A DNA stretch of 47,803 nucleotides from an uncultured Mycoplasma sp. GTDB taxonomy: Bacteria; Bacillota_I; Bacilli_A; RF39; UBA660. How positions within the stretch are numbered: the stretch's first letter is position 1; each line of letters starts with the position of its first letter. The notes below the pieces were generated by a model. That model ran no database searches, was not told the DNA's origin, and saw nothing but the letters and a program-made list of their open reading frames with translations. Positions 40,182-47,803 of the stretch are shown here, in pieces. The translations under genes and the position numbers were made by a program. The DNA lies in the NCBI GenBank assembly GCA_945915275.1, contig CAMEEZ010000005.1, positions 1-47,803 of the forward strand. Reading direction: 5' to 3'.

Positions 40182-40903
40182 TGAGATATTTAATTAAGAT
40201 TGCATATGATGGAAGTAAATTTTATGGTTTTCAAAGATTACATGATAAAACTAGTGTCCAAAAAGAAATAGAGGATGCATTAAAAAGTTTTACCCGAGAA
40301 GATGTACATATTAAAGGGGCTGGACGTACGGATAAAGGTGTTCATGCATATGGACAAGTTGCTCATTTTGACTTAGAAAATGAACTAGATACAGATAAAA
40401 TCTTATTTGAATTAAATAGAAAAACTTCACCTTATATAACTATTAATTCCTGTGAAATTGTTAATAATGATTTTCATGCTAGGTTTAGTGTAAAAGAAAA
40501 AACTTATCTTTATAAGATTAATGTTGGTAGATATTCTCCCTTTAATGCAGATTATTATTTAAATTATAATGATAATATAAATATCAAAAAATTAAAAAAT
40601 GTAGCTAAATTATTTAAGGGGGTTCATGATTTTAGGAATTTTGTCAGTGGTGAAAGAGAAAACTATGTAAGTGAAATTTTTGATATAAAAATTAAAAAAA
40701 AGAAAGATATAATTTTTATATATTTTAAAGGTAAATCATTTTATCGTTACATGGTAAGGAATTTAGTTGGAGCTATGTTAGATTATAATAAAGATAAAGT
40801 ATCTCTTGAAGATATTAAATCAATGCTAGATAAGCCAGAAATAAAAAAACAATTATCGACAGTTTCTAGTGAAGGACTATATTTATTAGAAATAAAATAT
40901 TAG
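40181..40903 (+). CDS. truA: tRNA pseudouridine synthase A
   Basis: YLIKIAYDGSKFYGFQRL; GAGRTDKGVHAYGQVAHF; NLVGAML. Confidence 0.96.
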   Translation: MRYLIKIAYDGSKFYGFQRLHDKTSVQKEIEDALKSFTREDVHIKGAGRTDKGVHAYGQVAHFDLENELDTDKILFELNRKTSPYITINSCEIVNNDFHARFSVKEKTYLYKINVGRYSPFNADYYLNYNDNINIKKLKNVAKLFKGVHDFRNFVSGERENYVSEIFDIKIKKKKDIIFIYFKGKSFYRYMVRNLVGAMLDYNKDKVSLEDIKSMLDKPEIKKQLSTVSSEGLYLLEIKY

Positions 40904-40957
40904 TTCTTTTTTTTGAAATAATATGATAAAATTGTTTTGAATAGAGGGTGTTTAAAA

Positions 40958-42697
40958 GTGTTGGGTAAAATAGTATCTATTGATGAGAAAGTTATTGAGT
41001 TAGAATTAGAATTAAATGTTGCTGAAATTAAAAATATAATTGATTTATATGTTTTAATTAGTGATGGAAGTCAAAATTTTGTAGGAGAAATTTCAAATAT
41101 TAAAAATAATAAAGCTTATATAAATATTATTGGTGAAATAATTAATAATAATTTTATATATGGTTTTTCAAATAAACCCTCATTTTCATCAAAAGTTAAT
41201 ATTATTGCTCCTAGTTTTGTTAATAAGATAATTGGTGTTAATAATGAAAATAAAGAGTTGGTTATTGGCCATAGTGAGGTTTATAAAGATATTAAAGTTG
41301 GAGCTGAATTAAATAAACTATTTGGTCAACATTTTGCCTTTATTGGAAGTACAGGCAGTGGTAAGTCTTGTGGCTTTGCAAGAATGATTCAAAACTTATT
41401 TAATAGACCTAACTATCCAAAGAATGCTAATATATTTGTAATAGATTCTTATGGTGAATATAATCAAGCTTTTAGTAATTTTAACGAAGATATAAATTTT
41501 AAGTATATTACAACTAATCTTAATAGTAATGATGAAAAAGTTGCAATCCCAGTTTGGTTATTAGATGTAGATGATTTAGCTTTACTTCTTAATATTACTA
41601 AAAGAAGTCAGATAGCTTTACTTGATAAAACATTAAAATTTGTTAATATTTTTAATAAATCAGATGAACAAACTCTAAAATATAAAGATAGCATTATTTC
41701 TGAAGCATTATTAGAAATATTAGTTAGTGGAAGAAGACCCGCTCAGATAAGAGACCAAATAGTGTCTGTCTTAACTAAGTATAATACTGAAACTTTAAAT
41801 TTAGATACAATTATTTATCAACCTGGATACCCTAGAAGTTTACGCCAATGTTTGTTAATAGATGATTCCGGTAAGATTAGAGCAATTGACTTAATAATAG
41901 AGTTTTTAAGTAGTAAAATTATAAACAATATTCCATTAAGCTTGCCAGATAAATCTTATATGTATACTTTAAAAGATGTATTATATGCCCTAGATTTTGC
42001 TTTTATTGACGATGGAACGCTTCGTAATGAAACATATTATAATGATGTTTACTATATAAAAGCAAATTTAGAGACACTTTGTAATAGTATAGATAGCTTA
42101 TTTTTTAATTATCCAAATTATGTTAACATGAGTGAATACTTAAATAAATTAATGGAAAAAAATGGAAAAAAAGCCAAATTAATTGATATAAATATTAATT
42201 ATGTAGATGATAGGTTTGCAAAAGTATTAACTAAAATTTTTGCAAAAATGTTATTTAATCATTGTCGGAAATTAGAGAATAGAGCTTCTATGCCAGTTCA
42301 TTTTATTTTAGAAGAGGCTCATAGATATGTTCAAAATGATGGTGATATTGAAATATTGGGATATAATATTTTTGATAGAATTGCTAAAGAAGGAAGAAAG
42401 TTTGGCATTTTATTGGGGTTAATCTCTCAAAGGCCAATGGAATTATCAGAGACTTGTTTATCTCAATGCAATAATTTTTTTCTATTTAAAATGTTGCACC
42501 CAAAGGATATAGAGTTTGTATCTAGTGTAGTTCCGAATATTACAGAGGGAAGTATAAAAAAAATGCAAATATTACAACCAGGAAAATGTATGGTTTTTGG
42601 TTCATCATTTAAGCTTCCAACATTAGTAAGTATGGATATGCCTAGTCCTTCTCCATCTAGTTCAAGTTGTGATATTGAAAAAGTTTGGTTTAACTAA
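40958..42697 (+). CDS. HerA/DUF87-family ATPase (GTG start 40958 likely)
   Basis: HAS-barrel-like N-terminus, Walker A FIGSTGSGKSCG, NIFVIDSYGEYNQAF, HFILEEAHRYVQ, IAKEGRKFGILLGLISQRP, LFKMLHPKD. Confidence 0.88.
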   Translation: MLGKIVSIDEKVIELELELNVAEIKNIIDLYVLISDGSQNFVGEISNIKNNKAYINIIGEIINNNFIYGFSNKPSFSSKVNIIAPSFVNKIIGVNNENKELVIGHSEVYKDIKVGAELNKLFGQHFAFIGSTGSGKSCGFARMIQNLFNRPNYPKNANIFVIDSYGEYNQAFSNFNEDINFKYITTNLNSNDEKVAIPVWLLDVDDLALLLNITKRSQIALLDKTLKFVNIFNKSDEQTLKYKDSIISEALLEILVSGRRPAQIRDQIVSVLTKYNTETLNLDTIIYQPGYPRSLRQCLLIDDSGKIRAIDLIIEFLSSKIINNIPLSLPDKSYMYTLKDVLYALDFAFIDDGTLRNETYYNDVYYIKANLETLCNSIDSLFFNYPNYVNMSEYLNKLMEKNGKKAKLIDININYVDDRFAKVLTKIFAKMLFNHCRKLENRASMPVHFILEEAHRYVQNDGDIEILGYNIFDRIAKEGRKFGILLGLISQRPMELSETCLSQCNNFFLFKMLHPKDIEFVSSVVPNITEGSIKKMQILQPGKCMVFGSSFKLPTLVSMDMPSPSPSSSSCDIEKVWFN

Positions 42698-42774
42698 ATT
42701 ATCTAAAACATTATAAAATCAAATAATAAATTAGTTAAATTATAATAAAATTTAAACAAATCTCCATTTTTTGT

Positions 42775-42803
42775 TTGACTTTTTCTAGTTATTCTCATAT
42801 AAT
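42775..42803 (+). promoter_or_regulatory. SigmaA-type promoter for rplM-rpsI
   Basis: TTGACT-N17-TATAAT. Confidence 0.8.
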
Positions 42804-42807
42804 TTTG

Positions 42808-42882
42808 AATGGTACATTTTATTTATTGGATGATTTAGACCCTGGGAAAGTTGAAATCGGAAGATAGTGAAAGGAAAAAAAT
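42808..42882 (+). promoter_or_regulatory. Possible L13-type 5' leader of rplM
   Basis: ~75-nt untranslated leader between a strong promoter and rplM; autoregulatory L13 leaders are known in Bacilli; structure not verified. Confidence 0.35.
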
Positions 42883-43314
42883 ATGAAATCATTTATGCAA
42901 AAAAAAGAAAACGTTGAACGTAAATGGTATGTGGTGGATGCAGAAGGGCAAACTCTTGGTAGATTAGCAACTAAAGTTGCTACAGTATTAAGAGGTAAAC
43001 ACAAAGTTACTTATACACCACATGTAGATTGTGGAGATTATGTTATTGTAATTAATGCGGAAAAAATCAAATTAACTGGAAATAAATTAGACAATAAGAT
43101 GTATTATAATCATAGTGGATTTCCAGGAGGATTAAGAGAACGTAATGCTAAAACAATGTTAAATAGTTATCCAGAAGAAATGGTTGAAAGAGCTATTAAA
43201 GGAATGCTTCCTCATAATAGATTAGGCAGAGATATGGCTAAGAAATTATTTGTATATGCTGGTCCTGATCATAAACATGTAGCTCAAAAACCAGAAACAA
43301 TGGAAATTAATTAG
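42883..43314 (+). CDS. rplM: 50S ribosomal protein uL13
   Basis: [39 protein letters not shown]. Confidence 0.97.
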   Translation: MKSFMQKKENVERKWYVVDAEGQTLGRLATKVATVLRGKHKVTYTPHVDCGDYVIVINAEKIKLTGNKLDNKMYYNHSGFPGGLRERNAKTMLNSYPEEMVERAIKGMLPHNRLGRDMAKKLFVYAGPDHKHVAQKPETMEIN

Positions 43315-43326
43315 GAGGAAATGGTT

Positions 43327-43746
43327 ATGGCAAACAAACAAACATGGAGTGCTACTGGTCGTAGAAAACGTTCTGTTGCACGTGCAACTTTAGTTGGTGG
43401 AACTGGAAATATTACTGTTAATGGAATAGATGTTAACGAATATATGCCTTATGCAACTTTAGTTATGGATTTAAAACAACCATTAGTTGCTACTGGTAAT
43501 GAAACTAGATTTGATATTGATGTAAAGGTTATTGGTGGTGGTTTTTCTGGTCAAACAGGAGCTATTAGATTAGCAATAACTAGAGCATTACTAAAATTTG
43601 ATGAAAATACTGATCAAACAAGAGAAGACTCATATAGACACATTCTTAAGAATGCAGGATTTGTAACTAGAGATCCAAGAGTTAAAGAACGTAAAAAATA
43701 TGGTCTTAAAAAAGCTCGTAGAGCACCACAATTTAGCAAACGTTAA
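43327..43746 (+). CDS. rpsI: 30S ribosomal protein uS9
   Basis: [32 protein letters not shown]-terminal [12 protein letters not shown]. Confidence 0.97.
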   Translation: MANKQTWSATGRRKRSVARATLVGGTGNITVNGIDVNEYMPYATLVMDLKQPLVATGNETRFDIDVKVIGGGFSGQTGAIRLAITRALLKFDENTDQTREDSYRHILKNAGFVTRDPRVKERKKYGLKKARRAPQFSKR

Positions 43747-43768
43747 TAATTGCGTATTTCAATGTTTT

Positions 43769-43794
43769 AAAAGTCCATTTTTGGACTTTTTTTG
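43769..43794 (+). terminator. Intrinsic terminator after rpsI
   Basis: AAAAGTCCA-TTTT-TGGACTTTTTTTG. Confidence 0.8.
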
Positions 43795-43835
43795 CTTTTT
43801 ATTAATTATATAAAATTAAAATCATATATATTAAC

Positions 43836-44474
43836 ATGAGAAAATTTATATGTTGTTTTTTGTTGATAAGCATATGGTTATTAACAATCCCTGTTAAAGC
43901 TTCTTTACCATTATTAGGTAAGATAATTGTTATAGATCCTGGACATGGAGGTAAAGATCCGCGGACAATTTATGGTGATATTTATGAAAAAGATTTGAAT
44001 TTACAAATAAGTATGGAATTAGAAAAAGAATTAAGTAAATTTGGAGCTATTGTTTTATTAACTAGAGAGGGTGATTATGATTTAAGCTCTGCAAATTCGA
44101 TTTGGAGAAAGAAAAGTGACTTTGACAATAGAATTAAATATATTAATGAAAGTAAGGCAAACTTTTATTTATCAATACATTTAAATTATCTAGATGATAG
44201 TAAATATAGTGGTATACAAGTTTTTGGAACCAAAGATAATATGTCAATTGCTAAAAATTTTCAAGAAAATTTAAATAAAGAATTAAAATCTGGAAGAAAT
44301 GCTAAATTAATTCCTCAAAGTACATATATGTATAGTAAGTTGAAACCAAAAGGGCTTTTAATAGAATGTGGGTTTTTATCAAATTCAAAAGAAAGGAATA
44401 TGTTAATAACATCTGAGTATCAAAAAAAAATAGCTAGTGAAATAGCTATAAGTGTTACAAGAGTGCTTAGTTAG
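43836..44474 (+). CDS. cwlD: CwlD-like N-acetylmuramoyl-L-alanine amidase (Amidase_3)
   Basis: Signal peptide; IVIDPGHGGKDP; LSIHLN; LIECGFLSN; downstream of rpsI as in Bacillus. Confidence 0.85.
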   Translation: MRKFICCFLLISIWLLTIPVKASLPLLGKIIVIDPGHGGKDPRTIYGDIYEKDLNLQISMELEKELSKFGAIVLLTREGDYDLSSANSIWRKKSDFDNRIKYINESKANFYLSIHLNYLDDSKYSGIQVFGTKDNMSIAKNFQENLNKELKSGRNAKLIPQSTYMYSKLKPKGLLIECGFLSNSKERNMLITSEYQKKIASEIAISVTRVLS

Positions 44475-45402
44475 TTTTTAGAGGCAATCCATTAGAATAT
44501 GATATATTAGGGATTGCTTCTTTTATTTTTTTTAGAGATGTTTGATTCTTAAAAAATTTATGACATAGATTAATAATCATTAAACTTTGGCTTTGGGCTT
44601 TTTCAAATAATTCGTCCCATGAGTAGGTATATTTTAAATTTTTATTTCTTGGATTATACCATTCTTTTTTATCTTTATTTAGAAAAGATGTGTCAATGTT
44701 TCTTATATATAAAGAACAATATATACTTTTTATTTTAAAATGGACAAGTATTAAATCTAATATTCTATAAATAAATTTTTTTATTCCATATCGATCTTTC
44801 ATAGCTAAATTAAATATATATCTACTTTGATTATAACTTTTTTCATATATTTTTCCAATATTATCCATGTTATAAGTTTTCTTAAAAACATCATCAATAC
44901 TTTTAACTAATTTTTTAGAGAATTTAGTCTTTTTTAACAAATCTTTGGGAAGATCATAATTATAAAAGGGCTTATTGTTTAGTTTTTCATAATAATAAGC
45001 ATCAATTTCAAATTCTAATTTGGTATGTATTCCAATATTATCTTTTGGTAACTTACTTAAGTAATTTATATATGGATGCATGGTAGTATCTAATGTGTAG
45101 TGGTTAATTGAACCAAATAAATATGCTAAGATATCTGGATTATTGTATAACTTATTTTTTTTAATATAACTTATAATATTAATTAAATAATCCTGTGTAT
45201 TATTTTTATGACAATATCTCCCAAATTTTCTAATTTTCCTTCCGGGTTTTAATGATAAAAAATTATAATAAAATAAAAAATCAAAACTTTGAGCAAATAT
45301 TTCGTAAATATTATTACTTTTTTTAAATGTGTCTTGTATTTTTTTATCTAAGTTATTGAAAACGTTTTTAGCAAAAACATTATGTGTATAAATAGCAGGC
45401 AT
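44467..45402 (-). CDS. Zinc-dependent phospholipase C-like protein; start refined to 45402
   Basis: MPAIYTHNVFAKNVF; YLFGSINHYTLDTTMHPYINYLS His/Asp motifs of the PF00882 type. Confidence 0.75.
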   Translation of the reverse strand: MPAIYTHNVFAKNVFNNLDKKIQDTFKKSNNIYEIFAQSFDFLFYYNFLSLKPGRKIRKFGRYCHKNNTQDYLINIISYIKKNKLYNNPDILAYLFGSINHYTLDTTMHPYINYLSKLPKDNIGIHTKLEFEIDAYYYEKLNNKPFYNYDLPKDLLKKTKFSKKLVKSIDDVFKKTYNMDNIGKIYEKSYNQSRYIFNLAMKDRYGIKKFIYRILDLILVHFKIKSIYCSLYIRNIDTSFLNKDKKEWYNPRNKNLKYTYSWDELFEKAQSQSLMIINLCHKFFKNQTSLKKIKEAIPNISYSNGLPLKTN

Positions 45403-45526
45403 ATAATCACCATGAAGATTATAACACAACTTCACAAATATTTCACAAATTAATAACTTTAACTACATAAATAATTAGTATTATTTGATTGTAATGTGTT
45501 ATAATTATGACAATAGGGTGATGCTA

Positions 45527-46456
45527 ATGAGTAATAAAGTATTTAAAACTATTGATGAACAGATTGATATACTTAAAGGTAAAGGATTAGTAATCAATGA
45601 TGTGGATAGTGCAAAGAGTATTTTATTAAGGGAAAATTACTTTTTTGTCAGTGGTTATAGACATTTATTTTTAAAGTCATCTGTAAACAAGCAATTTATT
45701 GAAGGAACTACTTTTGAGGAAATGTATGCAATGTTTTATTTTGATAGACAACTTAGAAATATAATTTTTAAAAATGTTTTAATTGTAGAAAATAATTTAA
45801 AAAGCATTTTATCATATGTAGTATCTAAAAATCGTGGTTACAAAGAGAAAAATTATTTAAATCCGAATAATTTTGTTAAAAATCCAAAACAGAGTAAACA
45901 GGTTAACGATTTGTTAAGGAAAATGTCACGTCAAATTAGGACTAATGGTTCAAATCATTCAGCAACTGCTCACTATTTAACTAATTACGATTATATTCCT
46001 TTATGGGTTGTGGTAAAAGTATTATCATTTGGGATTGTCAGTGAGTTATTTACTATTTTAAAATCTGAGGATCAAGTTGAAATTGCTAATATATTAGAGG
46101 TAAATACTGATGATGTGCTAGATTATTTGCCTATTTTAGCTAATTATAGAAATCTTTGTGCTCATGAAGATTTATGTTATGATCATCGAACTCAAAAACA
46201 AATTAATAATTCAAAATACCATTATTTATTAAATATTCCTAAGATGAATGGGGAATATATATATGGGAAGAACGATTTATTTTCACTAATGATTATTTTA
46301 AAAAATTTGTTATCAAAAGATGCATTTATATTACTTATGAATGAAATATCGTATGAAATAGATAGACTTGAAGGAAGATTGCATACTATTAGTATAGAGA
46401 AAGTACTTGATCGTATGGGCTTCCCTAAAAATTATATGGAATTGGCGAGGTTATAA
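45527..46456 (+). CDS. Abi_2 (AbiD/AbiF)-like protein with HEPN-type Rx4-6H motif; start refined to 45527
   Basis: KVFKTIDEQIDILKGKGLVI...RENYFFVSGYRHLF...FDRQLRNIIFKNVLIVENNLKS...YIPLWVVVKVLSFGIVSELF...LANYRNLCAHEDL. Confidence 0.87.
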   Translation: MSNKVFKTIDEQIDILKGKGLVINDVDSAKSILLRENYFFVSGYRHLFLKSSVNKQFIEGTTFEEMYAMFYFDRQLRNIIFKNVLIVENNLKSILSYVVSKNRGYKEKNYLNPNNFVKNPKQSKQVNDLLRKMSRQIRTNGSNHSATAHYLTNYDYIPLWVVVKVLSFGIVSELFTILKSEDQVEIANILEVNTDDVLDYLPILANYRNLCAHEDLCYDHRTQKQINNSKYHYLLNIPKMNGEYIYGKNDLFSLMIILKNLLSKDAFILLMNEISYEIDRLEGRLHTISIEKVLDRMGFPKNYMELARL

Positions 46457-46459
46457 AAA

Positions 46460-47593
46460 ATGGAATATTATACAAATAATAATAATAATAATAAACTAAA
46501 AACAATTGTTGTTGTTATAGTTGCTTTGTTTTTAGGTGCTGGAGCAATGTATGGAATCATAAAATTAAATCCGGCCGTATTTATAAAACAGATTACAAAA
46601 TTGGAAAAAGATGTAACAGTTAATGAAAATGGTATAGCTGATGCTGTAGAAAAAGTATATGATGCTGTTGTAGTAGTTTCTAATTATCAAAAAAATTTAA
46701 ATCAATCTTTACAATTGGCTGGTTCAGGAACTGGGTTTGTATATCAAACGGATGATAAAAAAGCGTATATTTTAACTAATTATCATGTTATTGAAGGTGG
46801 ATCAGAAATACATGTAACTTTTACAAATGGTAATCAAGAAAAAGTTGATGTTGTAGGAGGAGATAAGTATTCAGATATAGCAGTTCTTTCAATTGATAAA
46901 GATAAAATTATAAGTGTAGCAGAAATTGGCAAGAGTGATAAATGCAGGCTTGGTGATACTGTATTTGTAGTAGGCTCTCCTTTAGCAGATGTATATTCTT
47001 GGTCTGTGACAAGAGGAATATTATCTGGAAAAGATAGAATGGTTGAGGTGTCATCTAGTGGTAATTCATATCAAGCAGATTATGTTATGAGTGTTCATCA
47101 AACAGATGCAGCAATTAATGCAGGAAATAGTGGTGGTCCATTGTCTAATTCTAATGGAGAAGTTATTGGTATTACTTCAATGAAGTTAGTAAGTGATGGA
47201 GTAGAAGGCATGGGATTTGCTATTCCAATTGAAACTGCATTAAATTATGCAGAAAAAATTATTGCTGGAAAAGAAATAGTAAGACCATATTTAGGAATTT
47301 CTATGCTAAATGTAAGTGAAGCATATAATTATAGAGAATATTATAGTTTGCTTAATCAATTAGGAGTTCAAACAGGCGTTATTATTCTTGATGTAGAAAA
47401 TGGTAGTTCATCTGAAAAAGGTGGGTTAAAACCTGGAGATATTATTGTTAAATTTGGAGAAAGTGATATTACTTCTCTTGCATATTTACGATATGAACTA
47501 TATAATCATGATGTCGGAGAATCTATTGAAATTGAATATATAAGAAACGGTGAAAGGAAAAGTACAACTATTAAATTAGAAAAAAAGTCATAG
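46460..47593 (+). CDS. HtrA/DegP-like serine protease with PDZ domain
   Basis: GSGTGFVY, LTNYHVIEGG, D (KYSDIAVL), TDAAINAGNSGGPL, PDZ GGLKPGDIIVKFGE. Confidence 0.94.
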   Translation: MEYYTNNNNNNKLKTIVVVIVALFLGAGAMYGIIKLNPAVFIKQITKLEKDVTVNENGIADAVEKVYDAVVVVSNYQKNLNQSLQLAGSGTGFVYQTDDKKAYILTNYHVIEGGSEIHVTFTNGNQEKVDVVGGDKYSDIAVLSIDKDKIISVAEIGKSDKCRLGDTVFVVGSPLADVYSWSVTRGILSGKDRMVEVSSSGNSYQADYVMSVHQTDAAINAGNSGGPLSNSNGEVIGITSMKLVSDGVEGMGFAIPIETALNYAEKIIAGKEIVRPYLGISMLNVSEAYNYREYYSLLNQLGVQTGVIILDVENGSSSEKGGLKPGDIIVKFGESDITSLAYLRYELYNHDVGESIEIEYIRNGERKSTTIKLEKKS

Positions 47594-47621
47594 CATAATT
47601 TATATTTGCTATGTTTTTTTT
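47589..47621 (+). terminator. Intrinsic terminator after htrA
   Basis: CATAGCA-TAATTTATATT-TGCTATG-TTTTTTTT. Confidence 0.75.
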
Positions 47622-47695
47622 ATAAAAAGTTCTTAATATTTTTCTATTCACTAAATAATTAGTCTAGGCATATGTTATTATGAGGTGAGTTCTTT

Positions 47696-47803
47696 ATGAA
47701 TAAAAATAGAGCAACAAAAAAAGTTGTTGTTGATGCTGGACATGGAGGAAGTGATGGTGGAGCATCGGGGAATGGTATAGTAGAAAAAGATTATACTTTA
47801 AAA
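47696..47803 (+). CDS. N-acetylmuramoyl-L-alanine amidase (Amidase_3), truncated at window end
   Basis: MNKNRATKKVVVDAGHGGSDGGASGNGIVEKDYTLK. Confidence 0.8.
   Translation, partial: MNKNRATKKVVVDAGHGGSDGGASGNGIVEKDYTLK

Noticed and set aside
45436-45526. Search for an Abi-associated ncRNA upstream of the Abi_2 gene
   Set aside because: Only ~90 nt with a promoter-like TATAAT and SD; no convincing hairpin seen.

Overview
The window is a low-GC, Bacilli-type origin-of-replication region. Gene order flips at about 10.99 kb (rpmH | oriC | dnaA). The left arm (minus strand) reads rpmH-rnpA-yidC-jag-(hyp)-mnmE-mnmG-rsmG-noc/parB, then argS at the edge. The right arm (plus strand) reads dnaA-dnaN-(comK-like)-recF-gyrB-gyrA-SRP RNA-tadA-dnaX-ybaB-recR-bofA-holB-ricT-trmN6-pth-mfd. 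It continues with spoVT, a Met T-box, dut-metG-tatD-3D protein-ksgA-yabG-veg-spoVG-yabP-yabQ-divIC-nrdG, two degenerate EcfA-like proteins, truA, a solo HerA/DUF87 ATPase, rplM-rpsI-cwlD, a Zn-phospholipase C-like gene, an Abi_2-like gene, htrA and a truncated amidase. Most genes are housekeeping. The points that stand out are: (1) perfect Noc-binding-type palindromes (TATTTCCCGGGAAATA) flanked by parS-type palindromes (TGTTCCACGTGGAACA) after gyrA, with a second NBS inside dnaX, plus a Noc-like ParB-family gene next to rsmG; (2) a ComK-family protein between dnaN and recF; (3) two intact ORFs in the EcfA1/EcfA2 position before truA that lack Walker A motifs, with no ecfT; (4) a Met T-box that puts a dUTPase ahead of metG; (5) a scattered set of sporulation-family genes (bofA, spoVT, yabG, spoVG, yabP, yabQ, cwlD). 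All family assignments come from reading motifs by eye and from synteny; no database search was run.
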